A stretch of DNA of 37,633 bases from a bacterium (GCA_029580855.1 JAKPQH010000138.1:1-37633), one strand, 5' to 3'. Counted from the stretch's first letter, positions 1 through 9,451 are shown. Numbers and translations: made by a program. Notes: generated by a model not told the origin, from the sequence alone.

Positions 1-78
1 GGGCGCACTGAGCGGTGGGGGCCGCCCGCGGGCGCACCCCGTCCGGGGGAGCCCGGGGCGGGCGCGAGGCTGCGGGGC

Positions 79-1218
79 ATGCGGCTGGTCCGCGGTTGGC
101 GGACGCTCCTGCCGGGCCCGACAGTCGCGGCGGGCGCGAGGGCGGACCGCTGGCTGCTGGCCGTCACGGTGGTCCTGGTGGGGCTGGGGATCGTCATGAT
201 CTACAGCGCCAGCGCCATCCGGGCCCAGGATCGCTTCGACGACCCCATGTTCTTTCTCAAGAAACAGGCCGTCTGGGCGGCGCTCGGCCTCCTCGCCATG
301 GTGTGGGCGGTCACCTGGGACCTCAAGCGGTTCCAGCGGGCCACGCCCCTGGTGTTCCTGGCGAGCCTGCTTCTCCTGCTCCTGGTCCTGATGCCGGGGA
401 TCGGGATCAAGATCAACGGGGCACGCCGGTGGCTGCGGCTCTTCGCGCTGTCGTTCCAGCCCGCGGAGCTGGCGAAGCTGGCGGTGGTGATGTTTCTGGC
501 GAGCTACTTCGCCCGCCGGCAGGATCGGCTGGACAGCTTCCTGGACGGGTTTCTGCCCCCGCTCCTGATGACCGGGATCCCGGCCGGCCTCATCATCGTG
601 CAGCCGAACTTCGGCACGACGGTCGTCCTGCTGGTCACGGCGCTGGTGATGTTCTACGTGGGGAACGCGCGCATCAGCCATCTGTGCGCGACGGTGGCGG
701 CCGGGGTCCCCGGCCTGCTTTTCCTGATGTGGATGGCTCCCCACGGGCGCGCGCGCCTCTTGGCGCTGTGGAATCCGTCGCAGGTGTCCGCCAGGGCAAC
801 GTACCAGCTCGACCAGTCCTTCTACGCGCTCGGACCCGGAGGCTGGCTTGGCCTGGGGCTGGGGAACAGCATGCAGAAACTGTTTTTCCTCCCCGAGCCG
901 CACAACGACTTTATCTTCGCCATCGTCGGCGAGGAGCTGGGCTTCGTCGGCACCTTGGCCGTTGTGGGGCTGTTTACGCTGTTCCTGTGGCGCGGCGTGC
1001 GCGCGGCCGTTCGGGCCCCGGATCTCTACGCCGGGTACCTGGCCATGGGCGTGACCTGTCTCATCGTCGGTCAGGCGGTCATCAACATGGGGGTCGTGAG
1101 CGGCCTGCTGCCCACGACGGGCGTCCCGCTCCCCTTTCTGAGCTTTGGCGGATCTTCGCTGGTCATCACGCTGTTTGCGGTGGGGATCCTCCTGAATGTA
1201 TCGCGACGGACCGAGTGA
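79..1218 (+). CDS. ftsW: FtsW, septal peptidoglycan glycosyltransferase (SEDS family)
   Basis: SEDS-family integral membrane protein that polymerises lipid II at the septum together with a class B PBP. The 379 residues form about ten hydrophobic segments, the usual FtsW size. Seen: YSASAI in the first membrane segment; the large extracellular loop with LPEPHNDFIFA, where Asp277 matches the catalytic Asp of the family; and the C-terminal TTGVPLPFLSFGGSS signature. The usual QPD[FL]GT motif reads QPNFGT here (Asn177). The start is the first ATG in frame, and no GTG or in-frame stop lies upstream to the window edge. A TGA at 9-11 in another frame could end the preceding gene (murD is usual), but only two codons are visible. 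First readable gene of the division cluster; followed by an unusually long spacer before murG. Confidence 0.95.
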   Translation: MRLVRGWRTLLPGPTVAAGARADRWLLAVTVVLVGLGIVMIYSASAIRAQDRFDDPMFFLKKQAVWAALGLLAMVWAVTWDLKRFQRATPLVFLASLLLLLLVLMPGIGIKINGARRWLRLFALSFQPAELAKLAVVMFLASYFARRQDRLDSFLDGFLPPLLMTGIPAGLIIVQPNFGTTVVLLVTALVMFYVGNARISHLCATVAAGVPGLLFLMWMAPHGRARLLALWNPSQVSARATYQLDQSFYALGPGGWLGLGLGNSMQKLFFLPEPHNDFIFAIVGEELGFVGTLAVVGLFTLFLWRGVRAAVRAPDLYAGYLAMGVTCLIVGQAVINMGVVSGLLPTTGVPLPFLSFGGSSLVITLFAVGILLNVSRRTE

Positions 1219-1242
1219 TGCGCTCGGCAATGCAAAACGGGC

Positions 1243-1295
1243 AACCGACAATGGAAAACCGGTCAATGACGCTCCTTGGCCGGTTGTCGGTTTTT
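1243..1295 (+). terminator. Terminator-like hairpin in the ftsW-murG spacer
   Basis: Perfect 9-bp inverted repeat AACCGACAA (1243-1251) / TTGTCGGTT (1284-1292), with a possible inner CCGG/CCGG pairing (1259-1262 with 1280-1283). The 3' arm runs into TTTTT (1291-1295) and then a T-rich tract. This has the form of an intrinsic terminator, yet it sits inside an operon whose other spacers are mostly under 20 bp. It could attenuate murG onwards or be part of a dispersed repeat. The T-rich tail differs in composition from the surrounding genes. Confidence 0.45.
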
Positions 1296-1345
1296 CATTT
1301 TCAATTATTCATTCCGCGCCGCGCGGGCGCGCTCGAGGCGCGACA

Positions 1346-2443
1346 GTGCGGATCGTGATCACCGGCGGCGGGACGGGCGGCCACCTGTTCCCGGCCCTGG
1401 CGGTTCACGACGCCCTGCGGGCCAGGCGGCCCGAGGCGAACGCGCTGTTTGTCGGTGTGGCGGGGGGGGTCGAGGCGACGATTCTCTCCCGGCGCGGCCA
1501 TGCCTTCCGAGGCCTGACGGTGGCGCAGGTGCGCGGGAAGGGTCTGCGCGGCCGACTCCTGGCCGCGCGGCGGCTGCCCGGGACGGTCCGCCAGGCGAGC
1601 CGGATCCTGCGGGAGTTCCGACCGCAGGTGGTGTTCGGCGTCGGGGCGTACGCCTCGGTTCCGACCATGGTGGCCGCCGTGCTCCGCGGCGTGCCTCGGG
1701 TGATCCACGAGCAGAACGCCATCCCGGGGCTGGCCAACCGGGCGCTGGGCCGCATGGCCAGCGCGGTGGCCGTCTCGTTCGCGGACACGGTCCGCTTCTT
1801 TCCCGCGGGCCGGACCCGGGTGACCGGCAATCCCGTCCGGGCGGAGATCCGGGCCGGCGATCCGCTGGCGGCGCGCGCGACGCTGGGCCTTGACGGCGAC
1901 CGGTTCACGGTTCTGGTCTTTGGCGGCAGCCAGGGCGCGCACCGCCTGAACCGGGCCGTGCTGGACGCGCTGCCCGAGCTGGCGCGCACCGGGGAGGATT
2001 TCCAGTTCATCCACGCCGCGGGCACCCGCGACCTGGCGGACGTCCGGCGCGGCTACGAGAGGAGCGGGGTGCGGGCGCGCGTGGAGCCGTTTATCGACGA
2101 CATGGCGCTGGCCTACCAGGCCGCGGACTTTGTCGTCTGCCGAGCGGGCGCCGGCACGGTGTTCGAGCTGGCCGCGGTGGGAAAACCCGCCCTGCTGGTG
2201 CCGTACCCGTATGCGGCCAACGACCACCAGCGGCTGAACGCGGAAGCCGCGGTCCAGGTCGGGGCGGCGTGGATCGTGCTGGACCGGTACTGCGACGGGC
2301 CGCGTGTCGCCGCCGGCATCCGGGCGGCGCGGGAGAAACCCGCCCAGCTCGCGGAGATGGGGCGGCGGGCGCTGGCGCTGGCCCGGCCGGACGCCGCCGA
2401 TCGGATCGTGGATATCCTGGAGCGGGTCGCCTTGCCGGCGTGA
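1346..2443 (+). CDS. murG: MurG, lipid II synthase
   Basis: Transfers GlcNAc from UDP-GlcNAc to lipid I on the inner face of the membrane, giving lipid II. GTG start chosen because the conserved N-terminus [13 protein letters not shown] begins exactly there; the longer open frame upstream (from 1196) is spacer DNA. 365 residues, normal length. Seen: GGGTGGH glycine loop (residues 7-13), GVGAYASVP (family usually G-x-GGY-x-S-x-P, so one Gly is Ala), [19 protein letters not shown] in the C-terminal domain, and the UDP-GlcNAc site [15 protein letters not shown] with DHQRLNAE. Eleven bases separate its stop from murC. Confidence 0.95.
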   Translation: MRIVITGGGTGGHLFPALAVHDALRARRPEANALFVGVAGGVEATILSRRGHAFRGLTVAQVRGKGLRGRLLAARRLPGTVRQASRILREFRPQVVFGVGAYASVPTMVAAVLRGVPRVIHEQNAIPGLANRALGRMASAVAVSFADTVRFFPAGRTRVTGNPVRAEIRAGDPLAARATLGLDGDRFTVLVFGGSQGAHRLNRAVLDALPELARTGEDFQFIHAAGTRDLADVRRGYERSGVRARVEPFIDDMALAYQAADFVVCRAGAGTVFELAAVGKPALLVPYPYAANDHQRLNAEAAVQVGAAWIVLDRYCDGPRVAAGIRAAREKPAQLAEMGRRALALARPDAADRIVDILERVALPA

Positions 2444-2454
2444 GCGGAACTCCC

Positions 2455-3834
2455 ATGTTCAAGAAGATCCGGCGCATTCATTTCGTGGGTATCGGCGGGA
2501 TCGGCATGAGCGGCATCGCCGAGGTTCTGCACAATCTCGGTTATCTGGTGTCCGGATCGGACAGCCGCGAATCCGAAACGACCCGGCGGCTTGCGTCGCT
2601 CGGCCTTGGCGTGAGCATCGGCCATTCTCCCGAGCAGGTCGGGGCCGCGGATGTGGTGGTGCGCTCGTCCGCCGTCGGGCACGACAATGTCGAAATCGCC
2701 GCGGCCCGCCAGCGCCTGATCCCCGTGATCCAGCGGGCCGAGATGCTGGCGGAGCTGATGCGGATGAAATACGGCGTGGCCATCGCGGGCACCCACGGGA
2801 AGACCACGACCACTTCGCTCGTCGCCACGGTCCTGGCCCGCGGCGGGCTGGACCCCACCATGGTGATCGGCGGGCGGCTGAATGCCCTGGGGTCCAACGC
2901 CAAGCTGGGCCGCGGCGACTTTTTGGTGGCGGAGGCGGACGAGAGCGACGGCTCGTTCTTGAAACTCAGCCCCACCATCGCCGTGGTCACCACCATCGAC
3001 GCGGAGCATCTGGACTACTACCGGGATCTCGGCCATATCAAGGAGGCTTTCGTCGCGTTCATCAACAAGGTCCCGTTCTACGGGCTGGCCGTGCTCTGCC
3101 TGGATCAGGAGAACATCCAGGCCATCCTGCCGCAGGTCGAGAAACGCTTTGTCACCTACGGCCTGCGGACGCAGGCCGATTTCCTGGCGCGCGACATCGG
3201 TTTCGCGGGGATGACGTCGGAATGCGGCGTGTTCTGGAAGGGCAAACCCCTGGGGCGTCTGCGGCTCAGGGTGCCGGGTCTTCACAACGTGTACAACGCC
3301 TTGGCGGCCGTCGCCGTGGGCATGGACCTCGGTCTGCCGTTCGAGACCATTCGTGACGCCCTGGGCGAGTTCATGGGGGTGGACCGCCGCTTCCAGATCC
3401 GCGGCGAGGCGCGCGGCATCAGCGTGGTGGACGACTACGCGCATCATCCGGCCGAGATCCAGGCGACGCTAGACGCCGCCAAGAACGGCTTCGGGCGCCA
3501 GGTCCTGGCGGTGTTCCAGCCCCACCGGTACACGCGGACGCGGGCGCTGCTCGCGGAGTTCTCCACGGCCTTTTACCAGGCGGATCGGCTCTTCGTGACC
3601 GAGATCTACCCGGCCGGCGAGGCGCCGATCGAGGGGGTGAGCGGCCGGCAGATCGCCGACGGCGTGGCGGGACACGGGCACAAGCATGTGACCTACGTGG
3701 CGGACAAGGCGGACCTCCCCGCCGCCGTCCTGGAGGCGGCCCAGCCCGGCGACATGGTGGTGACGCTCGGGGCCGGGGACATCTGGCGGGTGGGCGAGGA
3801 CATCCTGGAACGCCTGCGGGCGGCCGAGCGGTGA
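2455..3834 (+). CDS. murC: MurC, UDP-N-acetylmuramate--L-alanine ligase
   Basis: Cytoplasmic ATP-dependent Mur ligase adding L-Ala to UDP-MurNAc, the first step of the peptide stem. ATG start fits the conserved N-terminal Rossmann motif [17 protein letters not shown] (residues 9-25). 459 residues, typical. Seen: ATP P-loop GTHGKTTTT (112-120), metal/substrate segment [10 protein letters not shown] (159-168), DDYAHHP and QPHRYTRT in the C-terminal domain. The murG stop lies 11 bp upstream and murB starts 4 bp downstream, so the three are probably co-translated. Confidence 0.96.
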   Translation: MFKKIRRIHFVGIGGIGMSGIAEVLHNLGYLVSGSDSRESETTRRLASLGLGVSIGHSPEQVGAADVVVRSSAVGHDNVEIAAARQRLIPVIQRAEMLAELMRMKYGVAIAGTHGKTTTTSLVATVLARGGLDPTMVIGGRLNALGSNAKLGRGDFLVAEADESDGSFLKLSPTIAVVTTIDAEHLDYYRDLGHIKEAFVAFINKVPFYGLAVLCLDQENIQAILPQVEKRFVTYGLRTQADFLARDIGFAGMTSECGVFWKGKPLGRLRLRVPGLHNVYNALAAVAVGMDLGLPFETIRDALGEFMGVDRRFQIRGEARGISVVDDYAHHPAEIQATLDAAKNGFGRQVLAVFQPHRYTRTRALLAEFSTAFYQADRLFVTEIYPAGEAPIEGVSGRQIADGVAGHGHKHVTYVADKADLPAAVLEAAQPGDMVVTLGAGDIWRVGEDILERLRAAER

Positions 3835-3838
3835 AGGC

Positions 3839-4750
3839 ATGACAACGCTGGCGGAATCCGCGGCGAAGCGACTACAAGCCACGATGCGGGGGCCGGTCGT
3901 GGCGGATGCGCCGCTGGCGCCGTACACCTCGTTCCGGATCGGCGGGCCGGCGATGCTGCTGGCGACGCCGGCGGAGCGCGAGGAGCTGAAGCGCGCGCTG
4001 GCGTTCGCCCTGGCCGAGGGGTGGCCCGTCCACGTGCTGGGGGGCGGCAGCAACACCCTGGTGCGGGACGGCGGGTTCCGCGGTCTGGCGATCCGGCTCG
4101 ATGCGTTCCGGGCTCTGGAGCGCCGCGACGACGCCGTCGCGGCGGGGGCGGGGGTCCGCGTGAGCCGCCTGCTGGCCTTTTGCTGCCGGCACGGCCTGGC
4201 GGGCCTGGAGATCCTGAGCGGCGTGCCGGGCACGGTCGGCGGGGCCGTGTGGGGCAACGCCGGCGCCTGGGGCGGGGCCGTGGCGGACGTCCTGGCGTCG
4301 GTCGAGCTGGTCACGGCCGCGGGCGAGGAGCGCACGCTCCCGCGGGACGCGATCCCGTTCGGGTACCGCGCCTCCGGGTTGCCCACCGGCTCGGTGGTCA
4401 CGCTGGCGACCTTTGCGCTGACGCCGGACGACGCCGCGGCGATGCGCCGCCGCATCTCGGGGTACCTGGTACGTCGAAACGCCAGCCAGCCCGTGGAGTT
4501 CCGCTCGGCCGGCTCCATCTTCAAGAACCCGCCGGGCGAGTACGCGGGCCGGCTGGTGGAGCGGGCGGGCCTGCGAGGGACGCGGATCGGCAATGCCATG
4601 ATCTCCGCCAAACACGGCAACTATATCGTGAACCTGGGCGGCGCGCGCGCGGCGGATGTCCTGGCCCTGGTGGCGCTGGCTCGCCGGCGCGTGCGGGAGG
4701 CGGCGGGCGTCGAGCTGGAACTGGAGATCAAGGTCGTGGGGGAGGATTGA
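3839..4750 (+). CDS. murB: MurB, UDP-N-acetylenolpyruvoylglucosamine reductase
   Basis: FAD-dependent reductase completing UDP-MurNAc from the MurA product using NADPH. 303 residues, the type II (short) form. Seen: TSFRIGGPA near the N-terminus (30-38), FAD-binding GGGSNTLVRDGGF (68-80), SGVPGTVGGAV (127-137), FGYRASG with the active-site Arg177, SAGSIFKNP with the catalytic Ser226, and a C-terminal LEIKVVGE carrying the conserved Glu. The start lies 4 bp after the murC stop. No ddl gene follows, although many bacteria keep one here. Confidence 0.95.
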   Translation: MTTLAESAAKRLQATMRGPVVADAPLAPYTSFRIGGPAMLLATPAEREELKRALAFALAEGWPVHVLGGGSNTLVRDGGFRGLAIRLDAFRALERRDDAVAAGAGVRVSRLLAFCCRHGLAGLEILSGVPGTVGGAVWGNAGAWGGAVADVLASVELVTAAGEERTLPRDAIPFGYRASGLPTGSVVTLATFALTPDDAAAMRRRISGYLVRRNASQPVEFRSAGSIFKNPPGEYAGRLVERAGLRGTRIGNAMISAKHGNYIVNLGGARAADVLALVALARRRVREAAGVELELEIKVVGED

Positions 4751-4864
4751 CGGGGAGAGCCGCGAGCCTCGGGCCATGATTTGCGCATCGGAACAGTACA
4801 CCGTGAAGCTGGAATCCGGCACCTCGAATCTTAGGTCTCGAACCGTGAACCGAGAGCGGCGCGC
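4751..4864 (+). other. murB-ftsQ spacer of repeat-like DNA
   Basis: A 114-bp gap in an otherwise compact operon. It contains tracts such as TCTCGAACCGTGAACCGAG and CACCGTGAAGCTGGAATCCG that look like low-complexity intergenic repeat rather than coding DNA. An open frame crosses it but has no recognisable protein and no match to the neighbours. No terminator with a T-run is visible. Confidence 0.35.
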
Positions 4865-5689
4865 GTGATCCGGGACTACCACACCGCAGCGCCGGGACGT
4901 TTCCGGGAAAGGCGCGACGAGCGGCCCCGGCGCAGCCCGAAGGCGTGTTTCGGCCGGCTGGCCGGTTTGCTCCTGGCCGCGGTCCTGCTGGTGGGGGCCG
5001 GCCTGGGAGCCTGGGAAGGCTATCGACGGCTTGTCCGGATGTCGTACTTCCGGTTGGCCGAGATCTATGTGGAGGGAAACTTCCAGGTGGCGACCGACGA
5101 GGTGGCGCACAGTCTCGACCTGGCGCCGGGGACCAGCCTCCTGGAGGTGGATCTGGCGGACCTGAGCCGGCGGATCATGCGGAACCCGTGGATCAAGGAG
5201 GCCTCGGTGAGCCGGCGGCTCCCGCTGGCGCTCACCATTCATATCGTGGAGCGGGTCCCCGAAGCGGTGTTTATTGCCGACCGGCGGTATCTGTTGAGCG
5301 CGGACGGGGTGATCCTGTCGGAGCTGGGCAGCGAGGATCTGCCCACGCTGCCGACCCTGCGGGCGGCGGCGCGCCGACGCGTACGGCCGGGCGACCGTAT
5401 CCTGAGCTCGGAGATGGCGCAGGGGCTGGCGGTCTGGCGGCAGTTCCAGCTGGCCAACGCCGTCCAGGGGGAACGGGCGCACGAGATCGCCATGGGCGGC
5501 GACGGAAGTTACACGGTCAACCTGGGTCAGGAGATGCCGAGGATCCGGCTCCGCGCCCAGAACATGCAGGAACAGTTGCAGCGGCTCGGGGCGGCGCTGG
5601 CCGCCAGCGGCCGCAGCCTGGCCAGCTTCGGCGACGTGGATCTGCGTTTTCGCGACCGGGTCATTTTCCGTCCCCTCGGAGGGAGGTAG
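4865..5689 (+). CDS. ftsQ: FtsQ/DivIB-type cell division protein
   Basis: Bitopic divisome protein that links early and late division proteins (FtsQLB complex). 274 residues: a basic cytoplasmic N-terminus (about 1-30), one membrane helix (about 31-50), then a POTRA domain (about 62-130; YFRLAEIYVEGNFQVATDE...), and the FtsQ beta domain (NPWIKEASVSRRLPLALTI followed by ERVPEAVF). GTG start at 4865; it gives the usual short cytoplasmic tail. Placement between murB and ftsA supports the call. The ftsA start is 5 bp past the stop, and a GGAGGGAGG ribosome site for ftsA overlaps the last ftsQ codons. Confidence 0.9.
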   Translation: MIRDYHTAAPGRFRERRDERPRRSPKACFGRLAGLLLAAVLLVGAGLGAWEGYRRLVRMSYFRLAEIYVEGNFQVATDEVAHSLDLAPGTSLLEVDLADLSRRIMRNPWIKEASVSRRLPLALTIHIVERVPEAVFIADRRYLLSADGVILSELGSEDLPTLPTLRAAARRRVRPGDRILSSEMAQGLAVWRQFQLANAVQGERAHEIAMGGDGSYTVNLGQEMPRIRLRAQNMQEQLQRLGAALAASGRSLASFGDVDLRFRDRVIFRPLGGR

Positions 5690-5694
5690 CGCGG

Positions 5695-6933
5695 GTGGCC
5701 AAGGACGGCAACTTGATCGTCGGGCTGGACATCGGCACGACCAAGGTGTGCGCCATCGTCGTGGAGGCGAACGCCGACGGGGTCGTGGACGTCATCGGGA
5801 TCGGGCACAGCCCCTCCCGCGGTCTGCGCAAGGGGGTCGTGGTCAACATCGACGCCACGGTGGACTCGGTCCGGCGCGCGGTGGAGGACGCCGAGCTGAT
5901 GGCCGGGGTCGAGATCCGGTCGGCCTTCGTGGGGATCGCGGGCGGCCACATCCGGGGGATCAACAGCCGCGGGGTCATCGCCATCGCCGGGAAGAACCGC
6001 GAGGTCACCCGGCAGGACGTGGAGCGAGTCATCGACGCCGCCAAGGCCGTGGCCCTGCCCGTCGACCGCGAGGTGATCCACATTCTGCCCCAGGAGTTCA
6101 TCATCGACGACCAGACCGGCATCAAGGAGCCGCTGGGCATGACCGGCACCCGATTGGAGGCCGAGGTCCACATCGTCACCGGCGCCGTGGCGTCGGCGCA
6201 GAACATCATCAAGTGCGCCAACAAGGCCGGTCTGGAGGTGCAGGACATCGTGCTGCAGCAGCTGGCCAGCTCCGAGGCGTGCCTGACGCCGGAGGAGAAG
6301 GAGCTGGGCTGCATCCTGGTGGATATCGGCGGCGGGACCACGGACATCGCCGTATTCGTGGAGGGAAGCATCTACCACACCTCGGTGCTGGCGGTGGGCG
6401 GCGACATGCTCACCAACGACATCGCCATCGGGCTGCGCACGCCGCGCCCCGAGGCGGAGTCCATCAAGCGGAAGTTCGGCTGCGCGCTGGCGTCATTGGT
6501 GAAACCGGACGAGAAGGTCGAGGTTCCCAGCGTGGGGGGGCGCCGGCCGCGCGTGCTCACGCGGCAGACGCTGTGCGAGATCATCCAGCCCCGTCTGGAG
6601 GAGCTCATCGCCATGGTGGACCGCGAGGTCCGGCGCGCGGGGTACGCCGGGCGCGTGAACGGGGGTGCGGTGGTCACGGGCGGCTCGTCCATCATGGAAG
6701 GGGTGCCGGAGCTGGCGGAGCAGATCCTGGACATGCCGGTGCGCCGCGGCGTGCCGCGCGCCGTCGGGGGTCTCACGGACGTCATCAGCAACCCCATGTA
6801 TGCCACCGGGGTCGGCCTGGGAGTGTACGGGGCGGCCCATCGGAGCCGGCGGAAGTTCAAAAAAGTCACGGATCGCAACATCTTCGACAAGGTCATTGCA
6901 CGGATGAAGGAGTGGTTCGGGGAGATCTTTTAA
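5695..6933 (+). CDS. ftsA: FtsA, actin-like division protein
   Basis: ATP-binding actin homologue that tethers FtsZ to the membrane and recruits later divisome proteins. GTG start at 5695 after GGAGGGAGG; a longer upstream frame overlaps ftsQ and is rejected. 412 residues, family-typical. Seen: phosphate-1 motif [14 protein letters not shown] near the N-terminus, phosphate-2 [14 protein letters not shown], adenosine motif [12 protein letters not shown], and a C-terminal amphipathic membrane-targeting helix ([16 protein letters not shown]). ftsZ follows after 16 bp. Confidence 0.95.
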   Translation: MAKDGNLIVGLDIGTTKVCAIVVEANADGVVDVIGIGHSPSRGLRKGVVVNIDATVDSVRRAVEDAELMAGVEIRSAFVGIAGGHIRGINSRGVIAIAGKNREVTRQDVERVIDAAKAVALPVDREVIHILPQEFIIDDQTGIKEPLGMTGTRLEAEVHIVTGAVASAQNIIKCANKAGLEVQDIVLQQLASSEACLTPEEKELGCILVDIGGGTTDIAVFVEGSIYHTSVLAVGGDMLTNDIAIGLRTPRPEAESIKRKFGCALASLVKPDEKVEVPSVGGRRPRVLTRQTLCEIIQPRLEELIAMVDREVRRAGYAGRVNGGAVVTGGSSIMEGVPELAEQILDMPVRRGVPRAVGGLTDVISNPMYATGVGLGVYGAAHRSRRKFKKVTDRNIFDKVIARMKEWFGEIF

Positions 6934-6949
6934 GAAAGGGGGACGACGC

Positions 6950-8125
6950 ATGGCGATCAGTCTGGAAGCGATCGAGCCGGAGAAGATGGCCAACATCAAG
7001 GTGATCGGGGTCGGCGGCGGCGGCTCCAATGCGGTCGGCCGCATGGTGGCCTCCAGCATGAGCGGCGTGGAGTTCATCGTGGTGAACACCGACGCCCAGG
7101 CCTTGCGCCATTCGCCCGTCGAGCACAAGCTCCAGATCGGCGAGAAGCTCACCAAAGGCCTGGGCGCGGGCGCCAATCCCGAGATCGGCCGCAAGGCGGC
7201 CATCGAGGACACGGATCGGCTGCTGCAGGCCATGCAGGGCGCCGATATGGTGTTCATCACCGCCGGGCTGGGGGGCGGGACAGGCGGGGGGGCTGCCCCC
7301 ATCATCGCCAATCTGGCCAAGGAGATGGAGATCCTGACGGTGGGGGTGGTGACCAAACCGTTCATCTTCGAGGGCAAGCGCCGGGGCGATCAGGCCGAGC
7401 GCTGCCTGGAAGAGCTGAAGGCCGGCGTGGACAGCCTGATCATCATCCCGAACCAGCGTTTGATCAACGCTTCCTCCAAGAACACCGGCGTGAAGGACGC
7501 GTTCGCCATGGCGGACAACGTCCTACGGCAGGCGGTGCAGGGGATCGCCGACATCATCGTGAAGCCCGGCTACATCAACGTGGACTTCGCGGACGTCCGG
7601 ACCGTGATGTCGGAGCGGGGGCTGGCCATGATGGGGATCGGCGAGGCGGCGGACGAGAACGCCGCGGTGGACGCGGTGCAGAAGGCCATCAACAGCCCGC
7701 TTCTGGAGAACCAATCGATCAAGGGGGCGCGCGGGGTGCTGCTGAACTTCACCCACGCGCCGAGCCTGCCCATCTATCAGCTGAGCGAGGCGTCCAAGAT
7801 CGTCCACGACATGGTGGATCGCGACGCCAACATCATCTTTGGAGACGTCATCGAGGACGAGATGGAGCAGACGGTGCGGGTCACGGTCATCGCGACCGGC
7901 TTTGACGGCGCGCAGGGGGCCGAGCCGGTGGAAGAGGCCGCCTCCGTGGCGCAGCTGCGCCCGTACACCCCGCGGCCGGCGCCCCCAAAGCCGGTGTCCG
8001 AGGGCGTGTCCTTCCTCCGCCGGGGCCAGGCGAAGAAGGTCGTGAATGCCCCGCAGCTGCCCCTCGAGGACTTGTCGGAGGAGGTGCTGGACATCCCCAC
8101 GTTCCTCCGCCGCCAGGCGGACTAG
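6950..8125 (+). CDS. ftsZ: FtsZ, tubulin-like division GTPase
   Basis: GTPase forming the Z ring. 391 residues: GTPase domain ([13 protein letters not shown] at 17-29; FVVNTD-like [12 protein letters not shown] at 41-52), the T7 region with [11 protein letters not shown], a variable linker (about 325-375) and the conserved C-terminal peptide [11 protein letters not shown] that binds FtsA. The tubulin signature, normally GGGTGTG, reads GGGTGGG (108-114): the second Thr is Gly113, coded by GGG at 7286-7288 within a run of seven G. AAGAAAGGGGGACG precedes the ATG. It closes the division cluster; no T-run terminator is visible after it. Confidence 0.96.
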   Translation: MAISLEAIEPEKMANIKVIGVGGGGSNAVGRMVASSMSGVEFIVVNTDAQALRHSPVEHKLQIGEKLTKGLGAGANPEIGRKAAIEDTDRLLQAMQGADMVFITAGLGGGTGGGAAPIIANLAKEMEILTVGVVTKPFIFEGKRRGDQAERCLEELKAGVDSLIIIPNQRLINASSKNTGVKDAFAMADNVLRQAVQGIADIIVKPGYINVDFADVRTVMSERGLAMMGIGEAADENAAVDAVQKAINSPLLENQSIKGARGVLLNFTHAPSLPIYQLSEASKIVHDMVDRDANIIFGDVIEDEMEQTVRVTVIATGFDGAQGAEPVEEAASVAQLRPYTPRPAPPKPVSEGVSFLRRGQAKKVVNAPQLPLEDLSEEVLDIPTFLRRQAD

Positions 8126-8176
8126 CGGCCGCGACGGGACGGTGCGGGCCAGCCGCGGCGCCCGGGAGAGAAATCG

Positions 8177-9223
8177 GTGGACATCAAGACGCGTATTCTG
8201 ACCGCGATGACCTGGGGGGAGCCCGACCGCATCCCGCTCACCGTGTACGACTGGATGCTGCCCCGCGGGGCGACGGAGCGGCGCTTGCGCGAGGCCGGCG
8301 TCGGGTTGATCGTCCGCCTGCCCGGCCACCGCGTCCAGCACCGCGAGGTCGAGATCGTCTCGCAGGAGTATCACGAGGACGGACGCAGGCTCATTCGACG
8401 GACAATCCGGACGCCGGTGGGCGAGGTCTGGCAGGTCTTGGAGCCCGACCCCGCCTACGAGACCTCCAACTGGATCCACGAGCACTTCATCAAGCGAGCC
8501 GAGGACTACCGGGTCCTGGAGCACTACTACCGTGACATGGTCCTCCGTGACAACTTCGAGGCGATCCGGGAAGCCCAGCGACGCGTGGGCGCCGACGGAA
8601 TCGTCTTGCTCCGGATCGCCAAGTCTCCCGTCCAGGAGATGTTGTATCAGATGCTGGGGCTGGAACAGTTCGCGTTCGACTACCAGGAGCGGCGCGACCT
8701 TTTCGACTCGCTGCACGCCACCATGGCGAAACGGTACGAGGAGCTGTACGAGTTTGCCGCCGAGTCGCCCGCGGAGATCCTCCAGCTCGGCGACAACATC
8801 TACAGCGACGTGGTGGGCCGCGAGCGGTTCCAGCGGTACCTGATGCCGGAGTACGCCAAGATCATGGCGCGGATCGCGGGCACCGGGAAGCGCCTGGCCG
8901 TCCACATGGACGGCAACCTGAAGTCGCTCCAGGCGGACATCGCCGCCGCCCGGTTCGACATCGTCGAGGCCATCACGCCACCGCCCATGGGCGATGTGTC
9001 TCTCCGGGAGGCGCGGGCGTGCTGGCCCGACAAGGCTCTCTGGATCAACTTCACGAGCCCCATGCACCTGGAGCCGCCGGAGGTCATCGAGGCCCACACC
9101 CGCGCCCTCGTCGCGGAGGCCGGCACCAAACGCGGGTTCGGGATCAGCGTCACCGAGGACGCGCCCGTGGCCGCGCTGGAGAAGAGCCTCGCGGTCATCG
9201 CGCGGGTCTTGCAGGATTGCTGA
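8177..9223 (+). CDS. URO-D superfamily protein, probable corrinoid/methyltransferase-like enzyme
   Basis: 348 residues with the uroporphyrinogen-decarboxylase (URO-D/MtaA) barrel layout: MTWGEPDRIPLTVYDW near the N-terminus and a C-terminal AVHMDGNLKSL ... FDIVEAITPPPMGDVSLREA. The HemE N-terminal signature (RPV-x-x-MRQAGRY) is absent, so it is not the heme enzyme. Corrinoid methyltransferases of this superfamily bind zinc through H-x-C; here the site reads H-M-D, so metal binding by Cys is not supported. GTG start after GGGAGAG. It sits 51 bp after ftsZ, without an obvious link to division. Substrate unknown. Confidence 0.75.
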   Translation: MDIKTRILTAMTWGEPDRIPLTVYDWMLPRGATERRLREAGVGLIVRLPGHRVQHREVEIVSQEYHEDGRRLIRRTIRTPVGEVWQVLEPDPAYETSNWIHEHFIKRAEDYRVLEHYYRDMVLRDNFEAIREAQRRVGADGIVLLRIAKSPVQEMLYQMLGLEQFAFDYQERRDLFDSLHATMAKRYEELYEFAAESPAEILQLGDNIYSDVVGRERFQRYLMPEYAKIMARIAGTGKRLAVHMDGNLKSLQADIAAARFDIVEAITPPPMGDVSLREARACWPDKALWINFTSPMHLEPPEVIEAHTRALVAEAGTKRGFGISVTEDAPVAALEKSLAVIARVLQDC

Positions 9224-9451
9224 CGGTTGCCGAAAAAGGCCTATTCGCGGCGACCCGGTCTTGGGCTGGGCGCCCCCGCTCTTGCGCGACGCTGCCACGG
9301 ATGGATCGAACGCGCCCCACCCCTCGACGTCGCCCGGGGTCCTGAGCGGGTCGCAGGACATCCGAAGCCTTACGGGCATCCTGGGCATCGGCCAGGTGGG
9401 CGCCCCCGACCGGCCGGCGGGCGGGACGCCGACGAGGGGCAGGGAGAACGG
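9224..9451 (+). other. Spacer with direct repeat and hairpin before the D,D-carboxypeptidase gene
   Basis: 228 bp without a supported gene. The 12-mer TGGGCGCCCCCG occurs twice (9267-9278 and 9397-9408), and a perfect 6-bp hairpin GTCCTG/CAGGAC lies between (9339-9344, 9354-9359). The spacer may form a structured 5' leader; no known riboswitch class could be matched by eye. Confidence 0.3.

Noticed and set aside
9..11. TGA near the left edge as the end of murD
   Set aside because: Only two codons of the supposed gene are in the window, so the identity cannot be supported, although murD before ftsW is common.
1196..1345. N-terminal extension of MurG upstream of the GTG at 1346
   Set aside because: The extension covers a hairpin and T-rich spacer, and the conserved MurG start [13 protein letters not shown] begins at the GTG.
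8177..9223. HemE (uroporphyrinogen decarboxylase) call
   Set aside because: The N-terminal HemE signature with the substrate arginines is missing; only the superfamily fold motifs are present.
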